From the NCBI RefSeq assembly GCF_900104305.1, contig NZ_FNJC01000002.1, positions 620,001 through 684,000 of the forward strand: DNA of 64,000 nt. The letters are read 5' to 3'. The stretch's first letter is position 1. Each line of letters starts with the position of its first letter. Below, piece by piece: positions 1 to 9,225 of this stretch. Source of the DNA: Filomicrobium insigne (lineage in GTDB: Bacteria; Pseudomonadota; Alphaproteobacteria; Rhizobiales; Hyphomicrobiaceae). The translations under genes were made by a program, and so were the position numbers. Under the pieces are notes generated by a model. That model was not told the DNA's origin, did not search any database, and was given only the letters and a program-made list of their open reading frames with translations.

Positions 1-2683
1 AAGCAAACGAGGAATACCCCGTGCCGAATTCATCGAGCGCGATCTCGACACCCGTTCCCCTCAGCACGTCGAGCATCTCGGTGGCCTGCTCAGGACTTTC
101 CATAACCAGGGGTTCGCTGACCTCGAGACGGAGGCAGTTCACCGGGACGATTCCCTGACCGATGATGTGACGCAGCTCTTGAATGAAATCCTGTTTGAAG
201 AGCTGCCGACAAGAAACGTTAACCGAAACGAACAGGGGCGACTCGTGTCGCGGCAATATCTTCTGCCAATTGGCAGCCGTATGTGCAGCCTTCGTCAGGA
301 CATGCGTGGAAAGCTTGATAATAAGATCGGAGTTCTCGGCCAGGGGTACAAAAGTCGCCGGCGACAATAGTCCTTCACGCGGGTGCTCCCAGCGAACGAT
401 GGCCTCAAACCCGGCAAGATCCTCAGTCGGAAGATAAACGATCGGTTGGAAGAATACCTTAAGCTGATCCTTCTCGACCGCCTTACGTAACTCGGCTTCC
501 ATCGCCGCCCGATCATCGCGGCTCGAACGCATCTCTGGGCGGAAAATCTCGATACGATCCGCACCGCTGCGCTTCGCTCGATACATCGCAATCTGAGCTT
601 CCTTCAGAAGCTCATCTGGGCCACGCTCTTCTCCATCGTAAACCGAGACACCTAGCGATCCCGTGAGAACGATTTCCTTCCCTGCGATCTTGATCGGCGA
701 ACGCAAAGACCGCCGGATCCTCTCAGCCAACCCAGCCAGATCCCGGGCGCTCTGCTCGTTCAAAATCAGAATAGCGAACTGATCACCACCAAGCCGCGCC
801 AGAGTATCCTGCGGCCCAAGATGCCGACTCAAACGCCGCGCCACTGTCAACAGCAGGCTATCGCCTACGACAAGACCAAGGGAGGCATTAACGCTTTTGA
901 ACTTGTCGAGATCGATACAGATGACCGTAGGCCGTACGGCAGCTTCACTAGCCGCACGCATACAGGCTGTCCCAAGACGGTCGAGAAAGAGTTCCCGGTT
1001 GGGAAGATTGGTAAGACCGCAGTGTACCGCATTGTGCAGAAGCCGCTCCTGGGCGCGCTTGCTTTCTGTGATATCGCGCATCAAACCAACGCAACGCACA
1101 TCACGCCGGTCCGACGTTTCAATGCTCGCCGCGTCCAACTCATACCAGCGATACGAGTTGTCGCTGTGGCGCAAACGGAAATCGATACGGATCTTACCGC
1201 CAGCGCGTTCCTGCACGGACCAGAGCATAAGACGGAATTTCTCACGATCTGCCGTATGTAGGTGCGGAATGAAGTCTTCGACCTTACAGGTCAACTCGCC
1301 GCCGTTGAGCCCCAACGCAGCTTCGATAATCGGGCTAACCTTGACCTCATCGCGACGCGCATTCCATTCCCACGTTGCTGCACCGGCCCCCTCGACCGCG
1401 AGCGCCTGTCGCTGCTGTTGACTGGGCGAGGCGCCATACACCGGCTCTAAAGAGCGGAACGCAAACTGCGTAACCGTGAAACCGATCATCAAAACGATCA
1501 GAACCAAACCTGCTGCGAGGCCAGCTTCAATAACATCGCCCGACATCCTGCCGGTAAGCGTTACCGCTGTGCCAAAAACCCATACGAGGAAGATGATCCA
1601 AGTCGGTATGATCGACAGGGCCCGATCCTGACCTCGGAAAGCGAGGAACAGTATGATCGCAGCCCCCACACCGCCGATCACACAGAACGACAGGCGTGCA
1701 AACGTTGAAGCCAGACGCGGATCGACAACGGCAACCGCAACAAGCGCGAGCTGAGCCAGCATCCACACGCCAAAGAGCATGCGCACAAGCCCGTGACTTA
1801 AGCCCAGCCTGAGAAATGTGTGGAGGAAGATGACAAGACTGGCCGCAATCGACGCTTCACCCGCCGCGCGATAAACCGCGTTATCCTCAGGCCGCAAGTT
1901 GAACAGCTTATGGAAAAAGCCGAAATCGACGCACAGATAGACGAGCACACACCAAGCGACGAGTGCCGCGGACGGAAAGATCGCTTTGTGGTTCGCGGCA
2001 AAGATCGCCGTCAGAAAGATCGCCAATAGACCGGTCAGACCGAGCAACGCTCCGTTAAAGAGCTGCCGTTCGCGTACCTCAAGCTCATATGCCAATGGCT
2101 TCCATAGAAAGATCCGCGAAAAGCGCTCGGACGAAAGCTCAGCGACAAACGTGATCGTTTGGCCAGGTTCTAGCGTGATGCGGAACACGTCGGCCCGGTC
2201 GCTGTTCACACGCTCAGGCACAAAGCCGATTGATGGCGTCACCGCCTCAATGCGCCGGGCATCAAGATCCGGCCAGACCGTTCCGGAACCGACCACCGTG
2301 TAGCGATCTGCCGTAAGCCATCGCTCCATATCGGTATTGGTCGGGTTAGTCAGCGCGAAGACAATCCAGCTTGGATTAACCCCTGGCGTAGCCGCTTTGA
2401 CGCTCATGCGCCCGACAACACCATCAAGCCCAGGTGCAGTTTCGACCTGCAGGCTGTCGCCGCGATTGTCGTAAAATTCGCCGTCGGTGGTTATCTCGAT
2501 GCGATCCTGATCGGAACCGACCGTAATCGCCTTAAGCGCCGAAGCCGGGGATGTCGCAATGAGATTGGCGCAGCAAACCACAAGAACAGCCACTGCCAAG
2601 CTCAGCAGCCGCGCCGTGCTACAGCGCACGCCCGCGAGCACGGCGCCCGGCCATCCGGCTCGATCAGGTTGCTGATGCCTCAT
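1..2683 (-). CDS. Membrane 7TM-PAS-GGDEF-EAL signalling protein (partial)
   Basis: The frame is open from an ATG at 2683 to the left edge, giving at least 894 residues with the C-terminus missing. An N-terminal signal-like hydrophobic stretch is followed by an extracytoplasmic sensor-like region, about seven hydrophobic segments (roughly residues 210-400, resembling 7TMR-DISM), a PAS domain (about 420-545), a GGDEF domain (about 548-708) and the start of an EAL domain (from about 735). The GGDEF signature reads GGDQF (near residue 632), so cyclase activity may be weakened. The EAL signature reads EAIVR, close to the consensus ExLxR. By family the protein would make or degrade cyclic di-GMP at the inner membrane. 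Its ATG overlaps the TGA of the upstream acetyltransferase gene (ATGA), so it is probably co-transcribed with it. Confidence 0.88.
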   Translation of the reverse strand, partial: MRHQQPDRAGWPGAVLAGVRCSTARLLSLAVAVLVVCCANLIATSPASALKAITVGSDQDRIEITTDGEFYDNRGDSLQVETAPGLDGVVGRMSVKAATPGVNPSWIVFALTNPTNTDMERWLTADRYTVVGSGTVWPDLDARRIEAVTPSIGFVPERVNSDRADVFRITLEPGQTITFVAELSSERFSRIFLWKPLAYELEVRERQLFNGALLGLTGLLAIFLTAIFAANHKAIFPSAALVAWCVLVYLCVDFGFFHKLFNLRPEDNAVYRAAGEASIAASLVIFLHTFLRLGLSHGLVRMLFGVWMLAQLALVAVAVVDPRLASTFARLSFCVIGGVGAAIILFLAFRGQDRALSIIPTWIIFLVWVFGTAVTLTGRMSGDVIEAGLAAGLVLIVLMIGFTVTQFAFRSLEPVYGASPSQQQRQALAVEGAGAATWEWNARRDEVKVSPIIEAALGLNGGELTCKVEDFIPHLHTADREKFRLMLWSVQERAGGKIRIDFRLRHSDNSYRWYELDAASIETSDRRDVRCVGLMRDITESKRAQERLLHNAVHCGLTNLPNRELFLDRLGTACMRAASEAAVRPTVICIDLDKFKSVNASLGLVVGDSLLLTVARRLSRHLGPQDTLARLGGDQFAILILNEQSARDLAGLAERIRRSLRSPIKIAGKEIVLTGSLGVSVYDGEERGPDELLKEAQIAMYRAKRSGADRIEIFRPEMRSSRDDRAAMEAELRKAVEKDQLKVFFQPIVYLPTEDLAGFEAIVRWEHPREGLLSPATFVPLAENSDLIIKLSTHVLTKAAHTAANWQKILPRHESPLFVSVNVSCRQLFKQDFIQELRHIIGQGIVPVNCLRLEVSEPLVMESPEQATEMLDVLRGTGVEIALDEFGTGYSSFA

Positions 2684-3282
2684 TCGTCGCCTGTCCCCCT
2701 GGCGATATCTTCAGCAAGAAGCGCAAACAGGACGTGATCCTGCCATACGCCATTGATCTTCAAATACCGCCGCGCGAGCCCCTCGCGCACGAATCCCACC
2801 CGTTGCAACACATTTATGGACCCAGTATTGGACGGCATCGAGGCAGCCTCAATCCTGTGTAACCGCAATTCGTCGAATGCGTAGTGGACAGCGGTACGTA
2901 CCGCATCTGTCATAAACCCACGCCCGACAAACGGAAGACCAAGCCAATATCCAAGAGACGCCGCCTGAGTCACACCGCGACGCACATTCGTCAGCGTCAA
3001 TCCACCGTACAGCTCACGCCCGTGCTCGTTGAAGACACCAAACGCGTACCCTGCATCATCGCGTGCTTCACGTTGATAGTGCCGAACCCGACGCCGAAAC
3101 GAGGTTCGTGTGAGATCATCATGCGGCCAAACTGGCTCCCACGGCCTGAGATGCTCACGGCTCCGCGCCCGTAACTGGGCCCAAAGCATATAATCTGACG
3201 TCAAATAAGGCCGCAGCAGGACACGCCCACCGCGCACCGCAATCTGTATATCGTTTCCCAGGCCCACCTTAAGGAAAGCCAC
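2680..3282 (-). CDS. RimJ/RimL-like GNAT N-acetyltransferase
   Basis: A 200-residue protein of the GNAT superfamily, which transfers acetyl from acetyl-CoA to an amine, often a protein N-terminus in the RimJ branch. Visible signs are the N-terminal LRPYLTSDY motif, the GYWLGLPFVGRGFMTDA segment that matches the acetyl-CoA loop and helix, and a late N-x-x-S-x-x-V-L-x-x-x-G-F pattern (NTGSINVLQRVGF). Length fits the RimJ family. It begins 9 bases after the M16 peptidase gene and shares ATGA with the next gene, so it sits inside the cox-thrC operon. The substrate cannot be told from sequence. Confidence 0.88.
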   Translation of the reverse strand: MAFLKVGLGNDIQIAVRGGRVLLRPYLTSDYMLWAQLRARSREHLRPWEPVWPHDDLTRTSFRRRVRHYQREARDDAGYAFGVFNEHGRELYGGLTLTNVRRGVTQAASLGYWLGLPFVGRGFMTDAVRTAVHYAFDELRLHRIEAASMPSNTGSINVLQRVGFVREGLARRYLKINGVWQDHVLFALLAEDIARGTGDE

Positions 3283-3291
3283 GGCCCGACC

Positions 3292-4566
3292 TCACTGCCG
3301 AATCGTGCCCAAACAATGGCTGGCACGTTGCGCGTGTCCACGCGATGAAGCCCCGGCACCAACCACAGCTGCCGCCGGCTGCTTGGCTATCATACGTTGC
3401 ATAAGCTCTTTAACTTGGGTGGGGCTGACCTCTTCAACCTTTGCAATCAGCTCCTCCTTTTCGATCAGACGCCCATGGGCCATCAGATGCCGCGCCATTT
3501 GCTCAGCACGCGCCGACGAACTTTCTAGCCCCATCATAAGCCCGGCTTTGAGTTGGGCCTTGGCCCGTCCCATCTCAGCGTCCGTGGGACCATCCTGTGC
3601 CAACCGTGACAGCTCTTCAGACACCACATCAACCAGCTCTTGCATTTGCTCTGGCCCGGTTGCCGCATGCACAGCCAACAGCCCAGTATCGCTTAATCCC
3701 CAGGCTGACGAATAAATAGCGTAACACAACCCGCGCTTTTCACGGACTTCTTGGAAAAGGCGGGATGACATCCCCCCGCCGAGGAGCCCAGAAAGCACCT
3801 GAACCGCAAAGAAATCCTCCGCGCGATAGGCCGGACCTTCAAAGCCGATCACAATGTGGCTTTGTTCAAAGGCCTTCTTTGAGGACCGGACCCCCCCGGC
3901 GTAAACTGCGCCACTGGTCGGATCACCGGACGGCGCAGACCCGTCGTCAAAAAGGGCCTCGGCTTGACGGCACAAACTGTCGTGATCAACAGCACCCGCC
4001 GCGCTCACCACCAACCGGTTCGCGGCATAGTGACGATCAAGGTAAGAGCGCAAATCCCTCGACGTAATTGCCTGCACGCTTTCAGGCGTTCCCAGGATTG
4101 TTCGCCCGATTGGCTGTTCAGGATAGGCTGCATCCTGGACGAGATCATAAACAAGATCGTCAGGGCTATCCTGGCTGGCAGCGATTTCTTGCAGAATAAC
4201 GTCGCGTTCGCGATCAAGCTCCATCGGATCAAAGAGCGAGTCTTGCAAAATATCAGCCAGGATCTCCAAAGCCGTGCCATCGTCACCTTTGAGCACGCGC
4301 GCATAATACGCCGTCGTTTCGATGCTGGTGGCGGCATTAATTTCACCACCGACCTCTTCGATCTCTTCAGCGATCCGCTGCGCAGTCCGCGACGTCGTTC
4401 CCTTGAACGCCATATGTTCGAGAAGGTGAGAAATACCGTGCAGCGTTTCCGGTTCATGCCGGGCGCCGGTGTTCACCCAAACGCCAAGTGATAGCGTCTC
4501 CAGGTGATCCATCTGATGTGTCACCACCCTCAGACCATTCGCGAGCTCAGTGATCCTGGTCGTCAT
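3292..4566 (-). CDS. M16 family zinc peptidase (mitochondrial processing peptidase-like)
   Basis: A 424-residue M16 metallopeptidase. The inverted zinc motif HLLEH lies at residues 47-51 and the third ligand Glu at about 127, exactly 76 residues after E51, as in active members of the family. The rest matches the two-domain clam-shell layout of the MPP-beta/PqqL group. The start ATG overlaps the thrC stop (ATGA), which fixes the start and implies translational coupling. A thrC-M16-GNAT order is common in Hyphomicrobiales. The substrate is unknown; peptide or presequence turnover is the family role. Confidence 0.93.
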   Translation of the reverse strand: MTTRITELANGLRVVTHQMDHLETLSLGVWVNTGARHEPETLHGISHLLEHMAFKGTTSRTAQRIAEEIEEVGGEINAATSIETTAYYARVLKGDDGTALEILADILQDSLFDPMELDRERDVILQEIAASQDSPDDLVYDLVQDAAYPEQPIGRTILGTPESVQAITSRDLRSYLDRHYAANRLVVSAAGAVDHDSLCRQAEALFDDGSAPSGDPTSGAVYAGGVRSSKKAFEQSHIVIGFEGPAYRAEDFFAVQVLSGLLGGGMSSRLFQEVREKRGLCYAIYSSAWGLSDTGLLAVHAATGPEQMQELVDVVSEELSRLAQDGPTDAEMGRAKAQLKAGLMMGLESSSARAEQMARHLMAHGRLIEKEELIAKVEEVSPTQVKELMQRMIAKQPAAAVVGAGASSRGHAQRASHCLGTIRQ

Positions 4567-5978
4567 ACTTGCCCCTGACGGATTGCACGAGCGTTCTGCT
4601 CGATGAAGGCTTCGACTTGACTGAGATCATTATCGAGAACTGGGTATCGCTCCTCATCACTGAGCAGCGTTGAAAGTCGGTCCGGGAGGCCTGGACGCAT
4701 TCCCGTAATTTGCTCCATCGCATCAGGGAACTTGGCGGGATGTGCCGTCGAGAGCACAACTTGAGGAACGCCCATATTGGACTCGGGAGCGCGATCCGCA
4801 GCCCAAACCGCACAGGCCGTGTGCGGGTCCAACAGATAACCGCTCTCCGCCTGAACACGACGAATGGTATCGGCGACCTCGTTCTCACCAGCACGCGCCG
4901 CAGCAAAGTCAGCCTTGAGCGTCTCGAACGCCCGTGAACCGACATCGAACCGCCGAGACTGCTTCAGGCTCTCCATTTGAGCCCTGACGACATCGGACTG
5001 TCGCCCGCAAGCCTCGAACAGGTAACGTTCAAAATTCGAGGAAATCTGGATATCCATTGACGGTGACGTTGTCGCCGTCACACCGCGCATTTCATAACTG
5101 CCCGTTTCCAAGGTACGCGGCAGAATATCGTTCTCGTTGGACGCGATCACGAGTCGATCGATTGCAAGCCCCATCCGCTTGGCGACGTACCCCGCAAAAA
5201 TGTCACCGAAGTTCCCGGTTGGCACCGCAAAGGAGACGGGACGTCGCCCCGCTCCAAGCGCAACAGCGGCAACAAAATAGTACGTCACCTGCGCCACGAT
5301 ACGCGCCCAGTTGATCGAATTCACACCTGACAGCTGCACCCGGTCACGAAACGCATGGTGATTGAACATCGCCTTCACCAACGCCTGTGCGTCATCGAAG
5401 GTCCCGCGCACCGCGATGGCATGGACATTCGCCTCCCGGGGCGTCGTCATCATGCGCCGCTGAACATCGGACACGCGCCCTTCCGGAAACAGGATGAACA
5501 CATCGACGTTTTTCGATCCCCGGAACGCTTCGATCGCAGCCCCGCCCGTATCCCCAGACGTCGCGCCTATAATCGTCGCACGGCTATCGCGCTTCTCCAG
5601 GACATGATCCATAAGCCGGGCTAGGAGCTGCATGGCAACATCCTTGAACGCCAGCGTCGGCCCATGAAAGAGTTCCAGCACGAAGCGATTGGTATCGATC
5701 TGAACGAGCGGGGTTACAGCGGCATGCCCGAACGCTCCGTAAGCATCGCGGGCCATCGCCGCCAGATCTGCGCGCGAGATCCCTTCGCCCACATAAGGGC
5801 TCAAGACCTCTACCGCCACATCGCTGAACGGCATGCCGGCGAAGGCCTCAATGGCCTCCTGCGAAAATTGCGGCCACTGCTCCGGGACATATAAACCGCC
5901 GTCGCGTGCCAATCCCGCCAGCAAAACATCTTCGAAGTCGAGCGACGGGGCTTGGCCCCGTGTTGAGACGTACTTCAA
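4563..5978 (-). CDS. thrC: Threonine synthase
   Basis: A 471-residue PLP enzyme that converts O-phosphohomoserine to threonine in the cytoplasm. The start MKYVSTRG is typical, and the PLP lysine is K112 in the motif HGPTLAFKD. A glycine-rich phosphate loop (GATSGDTGGAA) follows. Length is that of the longer proteobacterial ThrC type. A gap of 115 bases separates it from surf1, and its stop overlaps the M16 peptidase start. The link of thrC to the cytochrome oxidase cluster is known in alphaproteobacteria and looks positional rather than functional. Confidence 0.97.
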   Translation of the reverse strand: MKYVSTRGQAPSLDFEDVLLAGLARDGGLYVPEQWPQFSQEAIEAFAGMPFSDVAVEVLSPYVGEGISRADLAAMARDAYGAFGHAAVTPLVQIDTNRFVLELFHGPTLAFKDVAMQLLARLMDHVLEKRDSRATIIGATSGDTGGAAIEAFRGSKNVDVFILFPEGRVSDVQRRMMTTPREANVHAIAVRGTFDDAQALVKAMFNHHAFRDRVQLSGVNSINWARIVAQVTYYFVAAVALGAGRRPVSFAVPTGNFGDIFAGYVAKRMGLAIDRLVIASNENDILPRTLETGSYEMRGVTATTSPSMDIQISSNFERYLFEACGRQSDVVRAQMESLKQSRRFDVGSRAFETLKADFAAARAGENEVADTIRRVQAESGYLLDPHTACAVWAADRAPESNMGVPQVVLSTAHPAKFPDAMEQITGMRPGLPDRLSTLLSDEERYPVLDNDLSQVEAFIEQNARAIRQGQV

Positions 5979-6093
5979 GCCTTGAAACTTTCGTTTTTCG
6001 TTATGAGCAATTTCATGAGGCTAACCGCCCTCGCGCAGCACCCTAATGCGCTAGGCCGTGCACAACAAGACAGGCTTCTTGAGCCAATCCCGG

Positions 6094-6861
6094 TTACTCC
6101 GGGGTCCGCCGGCTCTCCAGCCTATGCCAGACAAAGGCGACATACACGCCGAGCAAGGTCAACGCCAAGCCGTACCATGTCAGGGCGTATTCAAAATGTC
6201 GGTTGAAAATCTTGACCTTACTGGTGCCTGGTTTGGGCCATTCCGCAGCCGGCACACCGCCAGCGACCGGCTCTGCTTCAATGAAAAAAGGCACAAGATC
6301 GGTCTTCGACGGATCGAACGCGGAGGCATGCATTCCGGCTAAATCACGCCAATACCACAGGTTGTCTGCCACATTGTTATCCGGTGTAAACGTTTCCTGT
6401 TTGGCACTCAGGCGAACGATCCCGATTATTGTGCGATCCTCAGCGCCCCCCCCAGCAGGCCGAGTATCCGGAGATTTAAACCGCTCCGGCACATATCCGA
6501 GGTTAACCCACACATAACGCTTCTCCCCCACCCGCATGGGCGCAAACACGTCGTACCCGGGGCCATAGCCCTGATGCGGCGCGTACAGATAGCGCTCCTT
6601 TTCGTGATGCAGGATGCCGGGAACCTCCACACGCGTGTACTCGACATCACCGTCACGCGATCGGGCAATAACCTCGTCCAGCGATACCGGAGCCGCCTCC
6701 GCACGACTGTGTAGCCGCGAGATAATCGCGTCCTTTTCCACCTTGCGGCCCATCTGCCAGGTCCCAAGTCCAATCAGGATAGCAAGGCCCAGCAAAGTGA
6801 GGAGGCTGGGCCAGAGCAGACCGAGCTTTTGGTGGGATTGTTGTGAATCCGATTGCGTCAT
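6094..6861 (-). CDS. SURF1 family cytochrome oxidase assembly protein
   Basis: A 255-residue SURF1/Shy1 homologue, an inner-membrane factor for heme a insertion into cytochrome c oxidase subunit I. It has the hallmark two-helix layout: an N-terminal membrane segment ending in the conserved GLGTWQMGR motif (about residues 31-39), a large periplasmic domain with the YAPHQGYGPGYDV and VWVNLGYVP stretches, and a C-terminal membrane segment (about 226-246). The start ATG overlaps the DUF983 stop (ATGA). Position downstream of ctaE agrees with the role. Confidence 0.95.
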   Translation of the reverse strand: MTQSDSQQSHQKLGLLWPSLLTLLGLAILIGLGTWQMGRKVEKDAIISRLHSRAEAAPVSLDEVIARSRDGDVEYTRVEVPGILHHEKERYLYAPHQGYGPGYDVFAPMRVGEKRYVWVNLGYVPERFKSPDTRPAGGGAEDRTIIGIVRLSAKQETFTPDNNVADNLWYWRDLAGMHASAFDPSKTDLVPFFIEAEPVAGGVPAAEWPKPGTSKVKIFNRHFEYALTWYGLALTLLGVYVAFVWHRLESRRTPE

Positions 6862-7226
6862 TCGTCAGAGAGCCGGCCTTCCTCGGCGCTGTATTTGTAT
6901 TGCAATGCGATCAAGCCCCCTTTGAGAAGCCGCAAAAGCCCAAGCGCAACAACTGGGAGAATCAAAATCACGGCCGGTAGGGCGACCCACTCCGGCACGT
7001 CATATTTCAAGGTCGCGATCAGAGCCCCGCCAAGTCCGAGAAAACCAAGAATGAAAATGCCGAAGACGGCCGGACCATCACCAGTGTCAATGAAGCGGTA
7101 GTCCAAGCCGCAATGCTCACATGCGTCGGGCACATTGATGAGCGAACGAAACAATCGACCCGTGCCACAACGCGGGCACCGCCCGCTCAATCCCGCTCTA
7201 ATCGCCGATACCTTTGGCTCACTCAT
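6858..7226 (-). CDS. DUF983 small membrane protein with zinc ribbon
   Basis: A 122-residue DUF983 protein. The N-terminus holds a zinc-ribbon pattern (CPRC at about residues 17-20 and CEHC at about 36-39), followed by two hydrophobic segments (about 53-72 and 80-100). Members sit between cox subunit III and surf1 in many alphaproteobacterial cox clusters and are assumed to help oxidase biogenesis, though no activity is established. The gene overlaps surf1 by 4 bases. Function is inferred from position only. Confidence 0.9.
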   Translation of the reverse strand: MSEPKVSAIRAGLSGRCPRCGTGRLFRSLINVPDACEHCGLDYRFIDTGDGPAVFGIFILGFLGLGGALIATLKYDVPEWVALPAVILILPVVALGLLRLLKGGLIALQYKYSAEEGRLSDE

Positions 7227-7366
7227 GTCCTGCTCTCAACGGTCTCGACCTGCCGCAGCACCCATTGTTGTTGCGCAATCTTGCTTCAAAAAAGTTCAGG
7301 GCAGCCAGAGCCGCCCCGAACCAGATCCATCGAATTCGCGGTCTACGACTTGTCGCCGTACCGAAA

Positions 7367-8275
7367 TTAATGCCCGCCTGGGTTAGGGCCTGCGCCCCAG
7401 ACGTAGATCGATACGAACAAGAACAGCCAGACCACGTCAACAAAGTGCCAGTACCAAGCGGCCGCCTCGAAGCCAAAATGCTTCTTCGGCGTGAAATCGC
7501 CGCCGATCGCACGCAGCAAGCAGACGAAAAGGAACACCGTACCGATGATGACGTGTGCGCCGTGGAAGCCCGTGGCCATGAAGAAGGTCGCACCGTAGAT
7601 GTGACCCGAATAATTGAAGGCTGCGTGGCCATATTCGTACGCTTGGCAGAATGTGAACAGGACGCCAAGAAGAACCGTCAGCGTCAGCCCCCAGATCAGG
7701 TGTTTGCGATTGTTCTCGAGCATCGCATGGTGCGCCCACGTCACCGTTACACCCGACAGAAGCAGGATCAGGGTGTTGACGAACGGCAGCCCCCACGGAT
7801 CAAACGTCGAATGGAACGCATCGTTGGGCTGCGGAGGCCAAGTACCACCGATAAACTCATTGCGCTGAACCAGGCCGATTTGTTCCGTGACGTTGGTCGG
7901 CTGGAAAATTCCCGAAGGGAACAGCGCAACGTCGAAGTACGCCCAGAACCAAGCGACAAAGAACATCACTTCAGAAGCGATGAATAGGATCATGCCATAG
8001 CGAAGGTGGAGCTGAACCACCGGCGTATGATCACCGTGATGGCTCTCCTTGATGACATCGCGCCACCACATGAAAGCAGTCGCCATAACCAGCATCGCAC
8101 CGATGCCGAACACCCAAGGCCCCTGGACGCCGAAAAGTCCGGCTCCGCCAGCCTGCGAGCGCATCCAGACGATAGCGCCCACAGCGAGGATGAGAGCCGA
8201 GAAAGAAGCAGCTATGGGCCACGGACTAGGCTCTAGCAGGTGGTAGTCGTGGTTCTTAGCGTGTGAATCAGCCAT
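7367..8275 (-). CDS. ctaE: Cytochrome c oxidase subunit III
   Basis: A 302-residue, multi-helix inner-membrane protein of the aa3-type oxidase. The N-terminal [12 protein letters not shown] motif, the central [14 protein letters not shown] helix, the [10 protein letters not shown] motif with the conserved H, and the C-terminal [14 protein letters not shown] stretch are all subunit III signatures. Seven membrane segments can be counted. It follows ctaG at 132 bases and precedes DUF983 and surf1, the standard alphaproteobacterial order. Confidence 0.97.
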   Translation of the reverse strand: MADSHAKNHDYHLLEPSPWPIAASFSALILAVGAIVWMRSQAGGAGLFGVQGPWVFGIGAMLVMATAFMWWRDVIKESHHGDHTPVVQLHLRYGMILFIASEVMFFVAWFWAYFDVALFPSGIFQPTNVTEQIGLVQRNEFIGGTWPPQPNDAFHSTFDPWGLPFVNTLILLLSGVTVTWAHHAMLENNRKHLIWGLTLTVLLGVLFTFCQAYEYGHAAFNYSGHIYGATFFMATGFHGAHVIIGTVFLFVCLLRAIGGDFTPKKHFGFEAAAWYWHFVDVVWLFLFVSIYVWGAGPNPGGH

Positions 8276-8407
8276 TAAGAGCTCTCCCGTTATCCCCTTT
8301 TTTGCCTAGGGCAGTTCTTCAAGGGCTTGCGCCCAGCCTTCCTTGCGTATTCACCCTCTCTGGTCGTCTTTTGATCGGAGAAACCAAAGCAGGGAGTAAT
8401 CTAGTTT

Positions 8408-9067
8408 TCAGCCACCTTGCGCCGGCGTTTCCTTTGGCGCCTGCGCACTTTGACTGGGATTCTTTACAGGGTAGAAAGTGTAGGACAGTGTGATCTCCGA
8501 CAGGCGTCCCGCATCTGCGTCATTGACGATTTCAGGATCGACAAAAAAACTCACGGGCATGTCCACCGACTGACCAGGCTCGAGCCTCTGCTCGGTAAAG
8601 CAAAAGCACTCAAGCTTATTAAAAAACTGTCCTGCAGACTCCGGCGTCACGTTGAACACAGCCGTCCCGGTGACCGGATGATCCGAGGTGTTGGTCGCGC
8701 GATAGCTCGCGAGCTTGGTCTCACCAAGATGAACCTCCATCGTGTGTTCAACCGGCTGAAATGCCCAGGGCAGATCCCGCGAAACGTTAGCGTCAAATCG
8801 CATCGTGATCGTTTGCGCCAACACCTTCTCCGCAGGCGCGCTGGCGACCTGGGTCGTGCCACCGAACCCGGTGACTTGACAGAACATGCGATACAACGGC
8901 ACCGCCGCGTAAGCCATCCCAAGCATGCCGACCGCCATACCCAGGCAAATGATGCCCACCCGGCGATGACGGGCACCCATGCTGACTGACGGTGACTGAT
9001 CAGCTGGTCCTTGCGAACTGTCTTTCGTCACGTCTTCCAAAACCCTCTCTATATCCTCAACCGGCAC
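8408..9067 (-). CDS. ctaG: Cytochrome c oxidase copper chaperone CtaG/Cox11
   Basis: A 219-residue protein with one N-terminal membrane anchor (about residues 36-57) and a periplasmic immunoglobulin-like domain. It delivers copper to CuB of subunit I. The copper-binding cysteines are visible as C154 and C156 in the ECFCF motif, and C63 lies just after the anchor (YRMFCQVTGFGGTTQ). The start used is GTG at 9067, two bases after the stop of the small CoxF-like gene; an internal ATG at codon 30 would still leave the anchor, so the exact start is uncertain. Confidence 0.94.
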   Translation of the reverse strand: MPVEDIERVLEDVTKDSSQGPADQSPSVSMGARHRRVGIICLGMAVGMLGMAYAAVPLYRMFCQVTGFGGTTQVASAPAEKVLAQTITMRFDANVSRDLPWAFQPVEHTMEVHLGETKLASYRATNTSDHPVTGTAVFNVTPESAGQFFNKLECFCFTEQRLEPGQSVDMPVSFFVDPEIVNDADAGRLSEITLSYTFYPVKNPSQSAQAPKETPAQGG

Positions 9068-9069
9068 TA

Positions 9070-9225
9070 TTACATGGGCCGATTGAAAACATTACCGCCA
9101 AGCCTCACGATCGTCGCAGCGTAAAAAAGGACGATCAACAGCCCCAGCGCGAGAGCGATCGCGATCGACCGCATCCGTTGCCGCTTCTTGTAGTCCTTGT
9201 CGTTATGGTCGTCGTTGTCCGACAT
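9070..9225 (-). CDS. CoxF-like small membrane protein of the oxidase cluster
   Basis: A 51-residue ORF that begins MSDNDDHND, carries a charged segment (KDYKKRQRMR) and one hydrophobic helix (about residues 20-40), and ends NRPM. Its ATG overlaps the last base of the ctaB stop (TGATG) and its TAA lies two bases before ctaG, so spacing strongly supports translation. A short single-helix protein between ctaB and ctaG is known as CoxF in alphaproteobacteria; its job in assembly is not settled. The gene is short enough to be missed by length cut-offs. Confidence 0.85.
   Translation of the reverse strand: MSDNDDHNDKDYKKRQRMRSIAIALALGLLIVLFYAATIVRLGGNVFNRPM

Noticed and set aside
7214-7987. 257-codon plus-strand ORF opposite ctaE
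   Set aside because: It lies antisense to a clear subunit III gene and its product is a low-complexity charged string without a family.
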